A DNA stretch of 64,000 nt from contig NZ_AP027922.1 in assembly GCF_030296835.1 (NCBI RefSeq), positions 1,488,001-1,552,000 on the forward strand. Reading direction: 5' to 3'. Under the pieces are notes generated by a model. The model worked only from the letters and a program-made list of their open reading frames with translations. It was not told the origin of the DNA and searched no databases. Source of the DNA: Pseudoalteromonas sp. MM1. GTDB lineage: Bacteria; Pseudomonadota; Gammaproteobacteria; Enterobacterales; Alteromonadaceae. Below are positions 9,039 to 18,248 of the stretch, piece after piece; position 1 is the stretch's first letter; each line of letters opens with the position of its first letter. Made by a program: the position numbers and the translations under genes.

Positions 9039-10535
9039 CTATTGTGTGTAGGTTTTTAGCTTTTTAATACTTTGTACTAAAAACGGGATATCGAGACTTT
9101 GCTCAATAGAAAAACCTTCAGCGGCAGATATGTTTTTATAGTTACCGTCTGAATCTATTAGTGTAATTCTATCTTTTTTGTAAGCAATAACTACGCCTTG
9201 AGAGTAATTCACGCCAGTGTCTGTTTTTTTCTTATACAGGTTTTCACCTAGCATGGTTTGTTTAACCACAGACTTACAGTTTAAGTATTGGCCTACACTG
9301 GTTGCAATAATGTCACTGGGTTGAATAAGTCCATCTACCTTGGCTATTCGCTTATCAGAGCTGTATAACACCGATGATGTAACTACTTCCGAACTATTAT
9401 TAGCTAAGCTAAACGCAAAAATATGGGTGTCGTCACTGCGAGGAGACGGGTTATCTTCACCTTTAAAGATTTTGATTGCACTGTTTGAATGCGCTTGATC
9501 GTTTATAAAGTTTAGCTTTTCAATGCCAGCAAGTTCTATACTTCTGCGCTGACTTTGCCACGCAGGTAAGGTTTGCTCTGATAAAATAGCCATTTTATAA
9601 AAAGAAGGTAAGCCATACACTAAACTAAATAAGCTATCGCCATGGTGTGTTGGCTGTAAAAACTGATCTGTTTTATGTAAGTTTTTATGCTTAGCAACAA
9701 AACGACTTAACTGCTCGTTGGTATCAAATACAAAAATGTCTACTTGCTGCTCAGTGTAATCTTCACATTTTTGTAGCGGCGCAGGTATTTGATAATTAAC
9801 GTTTTGGTTATTAATTCTAACATTGTGAGCTTGCTTATAGCTTTCAATATCGAGCAAATCATTTTTTGCTAATAAGCTTTTAGCGGTCGTAGGGTACGAC
9901 AATGGTAAAACGTTATCTTGCTTTGTTATATCAAATTTTAAATTTGCATCTGCCCAAATGTGAATACTGTGGCTAAGTGCAAAACAAAGCACTAAAAACG
10001 AGCTGGCAAAACGGGCAAATTTAAGTTGTTTTAAACGTGCTAAGTGCTGCCAAGTATAGTTACTTACAACTAGCTGAAAGCCTAAAATGAGTAAAACAAT
10101 CCCCCCAGCTAACAATGTAGTGAGGGCCGGCGAGCTAGTAAGGCGATGCCACAATAAGGAAATAATTTCCGGTAGCGCAGAAGAGCTTAAGTGATAGCCC
10201 AAATTAACGTATACATATGCATCAAGCGTTAAAATAGACGCCCCAAGTGTTGCAATAACAGCAGCCATACCGCGGATATGACGAGGATAAGGAAATACTA
10301 AGCTTAAAGGAAATACCGTCAGCACAAATGCTAAAAAAGCGATAAAGCTCGTATGGCTTAACCATGTCACTAACATATAGGTAATGCCCATAAAGCTAGT
10401 AGGCGGTGAATCTGCAAATAAAAAGCTTAGGCTAATAAAAAGCGCTAAACCAATATTTGCAAAAGTGAACCAGTGGCCCCAACTTAATAACTGACTCGCT
10501 TTAGACGAAAACTGATTGTGCTGCGATAAATTCAT
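9039..10535 (-). CDS. DUF3413 inner-membrane protein, YejM/PbgA-like with reduced periplasmic domain
   Basis: Homologue of YejM (PbgA), the inner-membrane regulator of lipopolysaccharide/LpxC levels, inferred from the five N-terminal membrane helices (about residues 20-195, DUF3413) and from its place 5 bases after yejL, opposite yejK, as in E. coli. It has 498 aa against about 586 in E. coli. The periplasmic part keeps a few sulfatase-like echoes (FVFDTN, SLFSLVYGLPSFY, THIFAFSLANNS), but I see no metal-coordinating DD/H set or catalytic Thr/Ser context, so it is unlikely to be an enzyme. The neighbour arrangement is strong; an LPS-sensing role is inference. Confidence 0.8.
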   Translation of the reverse strand: MNLSQHNQFSSKASQLLSWGHWFTFANIGLALFISLSFLFADSPPTSFMGITYMLVTWLSHTSFIAFLAFVLTVFPLSLVFPYPRHIRGMAAVIATLGASILTLDAYVYVNLGYHLSSSALPEIISLLWHRLTSSPALTTLLAGGIVLLILGFQLVVSNYTWQHLARLKQLKFARFASSFLVLCFALSHSIHIWADANLKFDITKQDNVLPLSYPTTAKSLLAKNDLLDIESYKQAHNVRINNQNVNYQIPAPLQKCEDYTEQQVDIFVFDTNEQLSRFVAKHKNLHKTDQFLQPTHHGDSLFSLVYGLPSFYKMAILSEQTLPAWQSQRRSIELAGIEKLNFINDQAHSNSAIKIFKGEDNPSPRSDDTHIFAFSLANNSSEVVTSSVLYSSDKRIAKVDGLIQPSDIIATSVGQYLNCKSVVKQTMLGENLYKKKTDTGVNYSQGVVIAYKKDRITLIDSDGNYKNISAAEGFSIEQSLDIPFLVQSIKKLKTYTQ

Positions 10536-10540
10536 ATAAT

Positions 10541-10753
10541 TTATTTAACCGACTGAGCAAGTGCTTTAGCAAAGTTCTCAGTTACGGCTTGTCTTTTCCC
10601 TGCAGGTACATGCTCTTTTAGGATATGCGTGATAGAATTTCCTAAACACATAAGGCTTAAATCAACCGGCGCATTATGTTGCGTTAGCACATCAATGAGC
10701 TGATCGACGATTTGTTCTACTTCTTCATTAGAGTATTTTGATAAGATTGGCAT
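10541..10753 (-). CDS. yejL: YejL family protein (DUF1414)
   Basis: Small cytoplasmic protein of unknown function, 70 aa (E. coli YejL 75 aa). The pattern SKYSNEEVEQIVDQLIDVL...HNAPVDLSLMCLGNSITHIL...KRQAVTENFAKAL matches the family along its whole length. The start at 10753 (MPILSKYS) fits the family N-terminus; an in-frame Met at 10822 would extend it into the divergent yejK start region and is less likely. It is followed 5 bases later by the DUF3413 gene and is probably translationally coupled to it. Confidence 0.9.
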   Translation of the reverse strand: MPILSKYSNEEVEQIVDQLIDVLTQHNAPVDLSLMCLGNSITHILKEHVPAGKRQAVTENFAKALAQSVK

Positions 10754-10815
10754 CAGTTGGTTCAATAAAAGAGTTATATTCTCGTATTTTAACACCAGAG
10801 GCGTGAAAAACAAAG

Positions 10816-11832
10816 ATGACAACAGACGTTAAAAAATTAGTCGTTCATTATGTAGACAAAAAAGACGACGATACGCAAATTCACCTACGAAACGATGAAA
10901 TGGTGATAAACGATAAAGTCGCTGTTTTTATCGAACAACTGCATCATGCATACAATGGTAAGCCAGGCAAAGGCTACTGTGCATTCAGTGGTGATAAAAA
11001 CAGTGTTGTCGCATCGGCAATGCAAAGCTATCGCAATGACGAGCTAGGCTTTTGGCACATGACCGAGCAAGCATCCACTGTTTTAAAAGAAGAGTTAGAC
11101 AAATACGCCTTTAGCGAAACGGGTTACTTAGTATTTTGTCATTATCAGTATGTGGCTACTGATTACATGCTAATTGCCATGATCAACATAAAAGAGCACT
11201 ACAGCATGACCTCTGAGCTTGATTTAGCAGCATCGCGCCACTTAGATATATCGCGCATGCAATTAGCAGCTCGTATTGATTTAACCGCATGGGACACACA
11301 AGCTGACGATAACCGCTATATCTCGTTTATTAAAGGGCGAGCAGGGCGAAAAGTAGCAGACTTTTTCTTAGACTTTCTAGGGTGTGAAGAGGGCATAGAC
11401 CCTAAACAACAAAGCCAAGTGATGCTTAGCGCTGTTGAAGATTATTTATCTGAGCAGGAATTTGATAAAACAGAAAAAGACGAACTACGTAAGCAAGTAT
11501 TTGATTACTGTAACGACTGCGTAACCACGGGTGAAGATGCAAGCGTAAGTGAGCTTTCGGCAACACTCACTAAGGGCGATGACAGTCCGTTCGATAGTTT
11601 TTGTAAAGAGCAAAGCTATGACTTAGAAGAGTCCTTCCCGGTCGATAAAAAAACGGTGACCAGTATGGTTAAGTTCTCGGGCTTAGGAGGCGGTGTAAGT
11701 GTCAGTTTTGAACGTAAACATTTAGGTGAGCGTGTAACTTACAATGAAGCGACCGATACACTGGTTATTAAAGGCGTTCCGCCTAACTTAAAAGATCAAT
11801 TACAACGCTTTATGGAAGATAAAAGCGAGTAA
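10816..11832 (+). CDS. yejK: Nucleoid-associated protein YejK (NdpA family)
   Basis: Nucleoid-associated protein, 338 aa, close to the usual family length. Diagnostic segments include YLVFCHYQYVATDYMLIAM, HLDISRMQLAARIDLTAWD, FIKGRAGRKVADFFLDFLG, SYDLEESFPVDKKTVTSMVKFSGLGGG and the C-terminus TLVIKGVPPNLKDQLQRF. It is transcribed divergently from yejL with only about 60 bases between start codons, the same layout as in enterobacteria and vibrios. A strong terminator follows. Confidence 0.96.
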   Translation: MTTDVKKLVVHYVDKKDDDTQIHLRNDEMVINDKVAVFIEQLHHAYNGKPGKGYCAFSGDKNSVVASAMQSYRNDELGFWHMTEQASTVLKEELDKYAFSETGYLVFCHYQYVATDYMLIAMINIKEHYSMTSELDLAASRHLDISRMQLAARIDLTAWDTQADDNRYISFIKGRAGRKVADFFLDFLGCEEGIDPKQQSQVMLSAVEDYLSEQEFDKTEKDELRKQVFDYCNDCVTTGEDASVSELSATLTKGDDSPFDSFCKEQSYDLEESFPVDKKTVTSMVKFSGLGGGVSVSFERKHLGERVTYNEATDTLVIKGVPPNLKDQLQRFMEDKSE

Positions 11833-11860
11833 ACTTATTTGATCTAAAGCAGATTTAAGA

Positions 11861-11886
11861 GCGCGATATTTATATCGCGCTTTTTT
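11861..11886 (+). terminator. Rho-independent terminator after yejK
   Basis: Perfect 8-bp stem GCGCGATA / TATCGCGC with a 4-base TTTA loop and a run of six Ts, 28 bases past the yejK stop. Confidence 0.9.
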
Positions 11887-11907
11887 ATTGCCTGTAATTT
11901 AGTTTTA

Positions 11908-12395
11908 TTAATGCTCGAAAGCACAGTGCCTCTAATCCTCTTTGTGAATATGCGTTTATTACGGGCTTTGCCCGGCACGCTAACAAGCTATGCGTCCACA
12001 CGATAGAGTTTATACTGGTGCTAATGTAGCTGTAGGCGTGAAGCTTGCTCACGCGAGAAGCAACGTAGTTGTTTATTTTTGCTAATAAAGATCTACTGCA
12101 CAAAGAGAAGTGAATGAGAATAAAATGAGAAAACAACACCAATTTAAACAATTATTTTTTCATTTCTTCTCTAAAAGCGCAGCGCCTCTTATCCTCTTTG
12201 TGAATATGCGTTTATTACGGGCTTTGCCCGGCACGCTAACAAGTTGTGCGCCTACAAGTTAATATTATTCACGGTGTTGAAGTTCGGCTGGAGTCATAAA
12301 GTTTGCTTAGGCGAGAAGCAACGCTTCGGTTTACTTTTGGACGGATTACCGCACAAAGAGAAGCGAAAGAGGAGCAATTGAGAAAATACATTTCA
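11908..12395. repeat. Interspersed repeat family, locus A (two units, diverged)
   Basis: Fills most of the 580-base gap between yejK and rne. It contains two right-arm copies (GCACAGTGCCTCTAATCCTC / GCGCAGCGCCTCTTATCCTC, each running into TTTGTG), each followed by an identical stretch with GCGTTTATTACGGGCTTTGC and CCGGCACGCTAACAAG. There are also two left-arm copies (GCACAAAGAGAAG) preceded by a GAGAAGCAACG segment. Arms CACAAAGAG and CTCTTTGTG are reverse complements, so a transcript could fold. Related units occur at 30.97-31.84 and 59.85-60.41 kb. A short frame 12125-12262 (45 codons, MRKQHQFKQLFFHFFSKSAA...) lies across the unit. A longer minus-strand frame here looks fortuitous. Confidence 0.75.
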
Positions 12396-12416
12396 GGACA
12401 AGCCAGGTATTAAAAC

Positions 12417-12450
12417 AAAAAAGCCGCGCTATTTTTACATAGCGCGGCTT
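12417..12450 (-). terminator. Rho-independent terminator for rne (also reads as one on the plus strand)
   Basis: Stem AAGCCGCGCTAT / ATAGCGCGGCTT, 12 bp with a 6-base loop; flanked by A and T runs, so it can work in both directions. It sits 17 bases after the rne stop codon. Confidence 0.9.
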
Positions 12451-12467
12451 TTTAATAAGGCTAAGGG

Positions 12468-15400
12468 TTACTCAGCGCTCATTGTTTTAGTCATTGCAGA
12501 ACTCGCACGACCAGCTGGTTTAATTGAACCCGCACGTAAGCCACTATCAGGCACTAGCTCACGCTTATCGTGTGCCATAGCAACTGATGTATGCTTTACG
12601 TCGCTATCAGCAACTGGAGTCGGTTGTGCCATTGGTGCACTTGCCGCGCCTTTGGTGATAACCGTTTTTGCATTGGCATCTTTTGCAGGTGCACTTTCAG
12701 TCTCAACTTGCTCAGCTACTTCAGGTTCTGCTTTTACAGGCTCTTGAGCTACTGGTTGCTCAGTTACTTCAGCTTCTGCTTTTACAGGCTCTTGAGCTAC
12801 TGGTTGCTCAGTTACTTCAGCTTCTGCTTTTACAGGCTCTTGAGCTACTGGTTGCTCAGTTACTTCAGCTTCTGCTTTTACAGGCTCTGGAGTTGCTGGT
12901 TGCTCAGCTACTTCAGGTTCTGCTTCCACAGGCTCTGGAGCTACTGGTTGCTCAGCTACTTCAGGTTCTGCTTTTACAGGCTCTGGAATTGCTGGTTGCT
13001 CAGCTACTTCCGGTTCTGCTTTTACAGACTCAGGAGCTACTGGTTGCTCGGCTACTTCAGGTTCTGCTTTTACAGGCTCTGGAGTTGCTGGTTGCTCAGC
13101 TACTGCTGCTTCTGATTTAACAGGTTCAGGCGCTGAAATAGGTTGTTCAGTAACAACAACTGGCTCTTCCGCTGTTTCTGGGTCAACAGTTTGCACTGCA
13201 TCGTCATTTGCTGTTGTTTGCTCTGCTTTAGGAGCAGCTTCAACTTTAGCTAAGTCTTCTACAGCTAACGCTTGCTCAACATTTTCTGAAGCATCGTTTG
13301 AGGTTGGCTGTTCAGCTTTTGCTTTTAGCTCGGCCTCGTACTCTGCCGCAGCTTGGTCAGCTACTGGTACAAATACAGGTGCTTCATCTGACTTTTCTTC
13401 TGTAGCTTCACCTTGCTCAGGGCGACGACGACGCTGACCCGAAGCGCGAAGGTGGCGAGGAGAACGGCGCGAACGCGTGCGTGTTTGTCCTTGCTCATCT
13501 TCAGAGTTTGCTTGGTCGGTTGACGCTGCAGCTGCCGGCTTTTCTTCTTGCTCAGCTTGTGTCTTTGGTGCTTGCTCTTTTACCGGTTCAGGTTTTGTTT
13601 GCTCTGACTTTTGCTCATTTGTAACTTGCTTTGCCGTAGGCGCTTGTTCTTGCGCTTTAGGTTGCTCTACTTTTGCTGTTTCAGTGCTTTGCTGCGCTTG
13701 CTCAGGCGTATCAGATGCTTTTACTTGCTCAGTATTTTCATCTTGAATACGTACTTTTTTACGAACATTACGACGTTGACGGCGAACCTTTGGTTTTTGC
13801 TCTTTAGGCTCAGTACTTTGTTTTGCCTCAGTTTCATTCGCTTTAGCGTCTGTTTTAACTTGCTCTTTGTCTGCATTACGATTGTCGTTATTACGGTTAT
13901 CGTTGCGCTTACGCGAGTTAGGATTACGACGACGCTTGTTGCGGTTCTCGTTTTTCTCTTGGCTTTCGTTCGCGGTAGAATCAGTTTTCACTTCTTCTTC
14001 ACTAGGGCGTTCACCACGAGGTTTTGAGCGTGAGTTATTACGGCGACGTTGGTTGTTATTACGGCGGCGATTGTCACTGTTACCACGGCGATTGTTATTA
14101 CGCGTTTGTTGTTGCTTTTCTTGCTCAGCTTTTTCTTTTGCTTGCTTTTCTTCTTCGCTTTCACCAGCAAATAAAGACTTAAACCAATTACCAATAGCAG
14201 CCAATAGGCCACCTTCAACCTTAGGTACAGCTACTGGCGCTGCTGGTTTGTCTACTTTAGCTTGTGGCGCTGGCGTTGAAGGCATAACAACACCTTTAAG
14301 CATCGGCTCTTCACGTACAGGCGCAGCTGCTGGTTTAGCCATTTCGAACGACTCTGGCTCAGGTGCAACTACTTGATCGTAACTTACTGTTTCCAGTGTT
14401 TCGTCTTTACGTAAACGCATTACTTCGTAGTGAGGTGTTTCCATGTGCTGATTAGGAATAATCACAACATCACATTTGTGATGCTTTTCAATACGATGAA
14501 CACTTCTGCGCTGCTCGTTTAACAAATAAGCAGCAACAGCAACTGGCACTTGGGCATTGACTTGTGCAGTGTTGTCTTTAATTGCTTCTTCTTCAATTAA
14601 ACGCAGAATAGAAAGGGCGATTGATTCGTTAGAACGAATAGTTCCCTGACCGCTACAACGTGGGCATGGGCCTTGACTTGCTTCACCTAGTGATGGGCGC
14701 AAACGTTGGCGCGACATTTCAAGTAAACCAAAGCGTGAAATTTTACCAATTTGTACGCGCGCACGATCTGGGCGAGCCGCATCTTTTAAGCGGTTTTCTA
14801 CTTCACGTTGATGGCGCGGCGGTGTCATATCGATAAAGTCGATAACTATTAAGCCACCTAAGTCACGAAGACGTAATTGACGGGCAATTTCATCAGCCGC
14901 TTCTAAGTTAGTATTTAGTGCTGTTTCTTCAATATCACCGCCTTTAGTTGCTTTAGACGAGTTGATATCAATAGAGGTAAGCGCTTCTGTTGGGTCAATT
15001 ACAATTGAACCACCTGAAGGCAAACGCACTTCACGTTGGAACGCAGACTCAATTTGGCTTTCAATTTGGTAATGCGTAAACAATGGCGTGTCGCCTTGAT
15101 ACAACTTTACACGGCTCATAAAGTCAGGGCGAAAACGCTCAATGTGCGCTTTAGCTTCTTCAAATACACGGGGTTTATCAATTAAGATTTCGCCAATGTC
15201 ACGACGTAAATAATCGCGAATTGCGCGGAAAATTACGTTGCTTTCTTGGTGAATCAAAAACGGTGCTTTAGCACTGTCGGCTGCTTGTTGAATTGCATCC
15301 CAATGAACTAAAAGCGCTTTTAAATCGTAATTTAATTCTTCAAATGATTTGCCAACACCTGCGGTACGTACAATTAGCCCCATGCCTTTAGGTAACTCTA

Positions 15401-15872
15401 AGCGGCTTAACGCCTCTTTAAGGTCGGTACGCTCATCACCCTCAATACGACGAGAAATGCCGCCTGCACGAGGGTTATTTGGCATAAGCACTAAGTAACT
15501 ACCCGCTACGCTGATAAAAGTAGTAAGGGCTGCGCCTTTTTGGCCGCGCTCTTCTTTATCTACTTGTACAATTACTTCTTGACCTTCTTTAATCACGTCG
15601 CGAATGTTAGGGCGACCATGAAAAGTGTAACCTTGTGGGAAGTAAGTACGGGCAATTTCTTTTAAAGGAAGGAAACCATGGCGATCGGCGCCGTAATCTA
15701 CAAATGCCGCTTCTAAAGAGGGTTCAATGCGTGTGATTTTGCCTTTGTAAATATTGGCTTTTTTCTGTTCGTGACCTGGGCTTTCTATATCTAAATCATA
15801 TAGGCGCTGGCCGTCAACCAGTGCTACGCGCATTTCTTCTTGCTGCGTCGCATTGATTAGCATACGTTTCAT
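12468..15872 (-). CDS. rne: Ribonuclease E
   Basis: Essential endoribonuclease and degradosome scaffold, 1134 aa. The N-terminal half is the conserved catalytic module: [31 protein letters not shown]1 domain (about 37-118: [22 protein letters not shown]), DNase I-like core with IDINSSK and LIVIDFIDM carrying the metal-binding Asp residues, and the zinc-link CPRCSGQG near residue 405. The C-terminal half is disordered: Arg/Asn-rich RNA-binding stretches, an amphipathic region ([15 protein letters not shown]) likely to be the membrane-targeting helix, then eight full 16-residue [20 protein letters not shown] repeats. It is divergent from rluC, as in E. coli. A long leader upstream may hold its autoregulatory structure. 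Confidence 0.97.
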   Translation of the reverse strand: MKRMLINATQQEEMRVALVDGQRLYDLDIESPGHEQKKANIYKGKITRIEPSLEAAFVDYGADRHGFLPLKEIARTYFPQGYTFHGRPNIRDVIKEGQEVIVQVDKEERGQKGAALTTFISVAGSYLVLMPNNPRAGGISRRIEGDERTDLKEALSRLELPKGMGLIVRTAGVGKSFEELNYDLKALLVHWDAIQQAADSAKAPFLIHQESNVIFRAIRDYLRRDIGEILIDKPRVFEEAKAHIERFRPDFMSRVKLYQGDTPLFTHYQIESQIESAFQREVRLPSGGSIVIDPTEALTSIDINSSKATKGGDIEETALNTNLEAADEIARQLRLRDLGGLIVIDFIDMTPPRHQREVENRLKDAARPDRARVQIGKISRFGLLEMSRQRLRPSLGEASQGPCPRCSGQGTIRSNESIALSILRLIEEEAIKDNTAQVNAQVPVAVAAYLLNEQRRSVHRIEKHHKCDVVIIPNQHMETPHYEVMRLRKDETLETVSYDQVVAPEPESFEMAKPAAAPVREEPMLKGVVMPSTPAPQAKVDKPAAPVAVPKVEGGLLAAIGNWFKSLFAGESEEEKQAKEKAEQEKQQQTRNNNRRGNSDNRRRNNNQRRRNNSRSKPRGERPSEEEVKTDSTANESQEKNENRNKRRRNPNSRKRNDNRNNDNRNADKEQVKTDAKANETEAKQSTEPKEQKPKVRRQRRNVRKKVRIQDENTEQVKASDTPEQAQQSTETAKVEQPKAQEQAPTAKQVTNEQKSEQTKPEPVKEQAPKTQAEQEEKPAAAASTDQANSEDEQGQTRTRSRRSPRHLRASGQRRRRPEQGEATEEKSDEAPVFVPVADQAAAEYEAELKAKAEQPTSNDASENVEQALAVEDLAKVEAAPKAEQTTANDDAVQTVDPETAEEPVVVTEQPISAPEPVKSEAAVAEQPATPEPVKAEPEVAEQPVAPESVKAEPEVAEQPAIPEPVKAEPEVAEQPVAPEPVEAEPEVAEQPATPEPVKAEAEVTEQPVAQEPVKAEAEVTEQPVAQEPVKAEAEVTEQPVAQEPVKAEPEVAEQVETESAPAKDANAKTVITKGAASAPMAQPTPVADSDVKHTSVAMAHDKRELVPDSGLRAGSIKPAGRASSAMTKTMSAE
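12708..13120 (-). repeat. 48-bp tandem repeats coding the RNase E C-terminal tail
   Basis: Eight full and one partial 48-bp units encode 16-residue repeats of the type [16 protein letters not shown]. The three units nearest the 3' end (about 12722-12875) are essentially identical at the DNA level while the others have drifted, a sign of recent duplication or homogenisation. The period is a multiple of 3, so copy-number change keeps the frame. Apparent plus-strand reading frames here (12591-13115, 12668-13120) are by-products of the repeat. Confidence 0.9.
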
Positions 15873-16629
15873 ATTGTTACTCTACTTATTTATGTCGCTG
15901 ACATGACGAAACGTGTTCGCCTGTTCAGTTGTTCCTTTTTTAGAATGTGCAGCCTCACGACTGGGTCTGTAACGGAACGCTCTGTAATGTGTACGCAGTA
16001 TTTTTTAAATGCTGGCTAACAATAACGTACGCTTACGTTATTAAATTCTTTGTGGTGCTAAAACTGTCGGCTATTAAGCTCGTTTACAAGTTTTACCCAG
16101 AAGTTGGCCTGTCATATCAATCTTTTTAGTACGTTTATGTTAGGCGCGTAGGGCTCGTTAAGCTGCTTAAATACGATGAGTATTTTTTTATACACTTACG
16201 AGCAAAGTTCGCTGCCGAATGTTAATAAACGCTTATTTGCTAGATTTTTAGTTCTAAATAAGCTGCTGTACGGTACTACATGTGAGCAAATGCTGAACAA
16301 CGTATTTACGTCGTCACTATCAAACAAATTATTTGTTCATTGCTTTTATTTTTACATTAAATGTTAATTCATGTTCAAACTTAACCAGTAATATATTACG
16401 CGCATTACTGTTAGTTGAGCGCACGTGTTAACTGAGTAGGCATAAAAGCTTTGGAAAACTTAACTCGGATCTGTATGATCGGCTACCCAGAATGTGCATC
16501 ACGAATGTTTTAATGTGTTAAAAAGCACCGTTGTTATTTTGCAAATACTAAATATTTGCGCTGCTGATTATCCCACTATTATAACCGTGTTAGCAACTAA
16601 ATTATTTTACTTAAATCAGTGATTAGGCA
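15873..16629. promoter_or_regulatory. Divergent rne/rluC control region, probable long rne leader
   Basis: A 757-base gap without a convincing gene. In E. coli the same gap carries a leader of over 300 nt through which RNase E cleaves and controls its own mRNA; the length here is consistent with that, but I cannot confirm the conserved leader hairpin by eye. Visible items: a perfect 7-bp inverted repeat GCAAATA-CTAAA-TATTTGC at 16541-16559, and a weak sigma-70-like pair TTTGCG (16555-16560) / TATTAT (16577-16582) in front of rluC. Short frames at 15947-16129 and 16176-16367 lack ribosome-binding sites and are not called. Confidence 0.4.
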
Positions 16630-17589
16630 ATGTCAGAAAAAACCGGCTTACAAGTAACTTTTGTCACAATCAACGAAGACCATTTGGGTCAGCGTATTGA
16701 TAACTTTCTTATTACCCATTTAAAAGGGGTGCCTAAAAGCGCTGTTTATAAAATTTTACGCAAAGGCGAGGTCCGCGTTAATAAAAAGCGTATTAAGCCA
16801 GTTTACAAATTACAGCTTGATGATGTCGTGCGTATTCCGCCCATAAAAGTAGCAGAGCGCGAAGAGTTTGTGCCTAAAAAGCTAGATAAAGTAAAACAGT
16901 TAGAAGACGCAATTCTATTTGAAGATAAGTACCTTATTGTTATTAATAAACCCTCTGGTATGGCTGTACACGGCGGCAGCGGCTTAAGCTATGGCTTAAT
17001 AGAGGCATTGCGCGTATTACGCCCAGAAGAGCGTAATTTAGAACTAGTACATAGGCTTGATAGAGATACATCAGGTTGTTTATTAATTTCAAAGCGTCGC
17101 TCAGTGCTCACTGCGCTGCATGAACAACTACGCGAAAAAACCATGGAAAAAAACTACTGGGCATTGGTAACAGGGCAGTGGGATTCATCGGTTAAAAATG
17201 TGACCGAAGGGCTGCGTAAAAACACGCTCAAGTCGGGCGAGCGCGTGGTGCGTGTAGACAATAACGAAGGTAAACCTTCACATACTCGCTTTAGAGTACT
17301 GGAACGTTTTAACGCGTGTTCATTAGTGCAAGCTTCTCCTGTAACAGGACGCACTCACCAAATTCGTGTTCATACGCAGTGTAAAGGTCATCCTATTGCG
17401 TGCGATGATAAATACGGCGACCAAGGTTTTGATGAATCAATGCGTAAAATTGGTTTAAATCGCTTATTTTTACACGCTCACGATTTAAGCTTTTATCACC
17501 CTAAAAACGAAACCACCATGCGTGTAGAAGCACCGCTTGATAACGCACTCAAAAATTGTATTTTAAAATTAAGAGATGCTAAAGCGTAA
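16630..17589 (+). CDS. rluC: 23S rRNA pseudouridine synthase RluC
   Basis: Converts uridines 955, 2504 and 2580 (E. coli numbering) of 23S rRNA to pseudouridine; 319 aa. An N-terminal S4 RNA-binding domain (about 20-80: QRIDNFLITHLKGVPKSAVYKILRKGEVRVNKKRIKP) is followed by the RluA-type catalytic domain with HRLDRDTSGCLL containing the catalytic Asp, and GRTHQIRVH. Position opposite rne supports RluC rather than RluA or RluD. The stop codon shares one base with the next start (TAATG), giving tight coupling to the HAD phosphatase. Confidence 0.96.
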   Translation: MSEKTGLQVTFVTINEDHLGQRIDNFLITHLKGVPKSAVYKILRKGEVRVNKKRIKPVYKLQLDDVVRIPPIKVAEREEFVPKKLDKVKQLEDAILFEDKYLIVINKPSGMAVHGGSGLSYGLIEALRVLRPEERNLELVHRLDRDTSGCLLISKRRSVLTALHEQLREKTMEKNYWALVTGQWDSSVKNVTEGLRKNTLKSGERVVRVDNNEGKPSHTRFRVLERFNACSLVQASPVTGRTHQIRVHTQCKGHPIACDDKYGDQGFDESMRKIGLNRLFLHAHDLSFYHPKNETTMRVEAPLDNALKNCILKLRDAKA

Positions 17590-18248
17590 TGACCACCGCT
17601 GAATTAAAAAAGTATAAACTGGTTATTTTTGATTGGGATGGCACTGTTATGGACTCAATTAGCAAAATTGTTAATTGCATTCGTCACAGTGCGCTGGCGC
17701 TTAATATTGAGCCGCCTAGCGACACAGCAATTAAAAATATTATTGGTATGTCGCTTGAACTTGCTATTGAGGTACTATTTCCTGACGACGTAGCGCAGCA
17801 TCCCGCATTAATTAACGGCTATAAACAACAATACCGTATTGATACTACCCCAACACCTGTATTTGATAATGTAGAAAATGTACTAAGTACATTAAAAGCA
17901 CAAGGTGTGATTTTAGCGATTGCCACCGGTAAAGGGCGCGCGGGGTTAGAGCGTTTGCTTGATAAAAGCCAGTTGCGCGAATTTTTTAGTGCAAGCCGTA
18001 CCAGCTGTGAAGCGCAGTCTAAGCCATCTCCCGACATGCTCTACCAACTTTTAGATGAGTTGAGAATTAATGTAGATGATGCGCTTATGATTGGCGATAC
18101 AAAAATAGACATGGCAATGGCAAAAGCTGCGGGTATGGATAGGTTAGGTGTTACCATGGGGGTCCATAATGCGCAGCAGTTAAACGAATTTACCCCTGTT
18201 GCAACCGTTAATAATTACCAACAGTTGCAACGTATTTTAGTTGGTTAA
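17589..18248 (+). CDS. HAD-superfamily hydrolase (phosphoglycolate phosphatase-like)
   Basis: HAD-IA phosphatase, 219 aa, substrate unknown. Motif I is FDWDGTVMDS (nucleophile and acid/base Asp), motif II IATGK, motif III Lys in QSKPSPDML, motif IV MIGDTKIDMAMAKAAG. A helical cap lies between motifs I and II. Often annotated as phosphoglycolate phosphatase or pyrophosphatase PpaX-like; the sequence does not decide. It overlaps rluC by one base, and its end overlaps the convergent maf gene by four bases. Confidence 0.9.
   Translation: MTTAELKKYKLVIFDWDGTVMDSISKIVNCIRHSALALNIEPPSDTAIKNIIGMSLELAIEVLFPDDVAQHPALINGYKQQYRIDTTPTPVFDNVENVLSTLKAQGVILAIATGKGRAGLERLLDKSQLREFFSASRTSCEAQSKPSPDMLYQLLDELRINVDDALMIGDTKIDMAMAKAAGMDRLGVTMGVHNAQQLNEFTPVATVNNYQQLQRILVG

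Noticed and set aside
11885..12151. 88-codon minus-strand frame in the yejK-rne gap
   Set aside because: It overlaps the yejK terminator and runs through the non-coding repeat units in reverse; no ribosome-binding site and no recognisable domain.
12591..13120. Plus-strand frames of 174 and 150 codons opposite rne
   Set aside because: They are antisense shadows of the 48-bp repeats: highly repetitive Leu/Cys/Tyr-rich translations with no start signals.
13988..14218. Small Lys-rich minus-strand frame and overlapping plus-strand frames inside rne
   Set aside because: Fully inside the RNase E reading frame, whose disordered low-complexity tail leaves other frames open by chance.
15947..16367. 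Two short frames (60 and 63 codons) in the rne-rluC gap
   Set aside because: No ribosome-binding sites or family resemblance; the region is better explained as the rne leader and promoter area.
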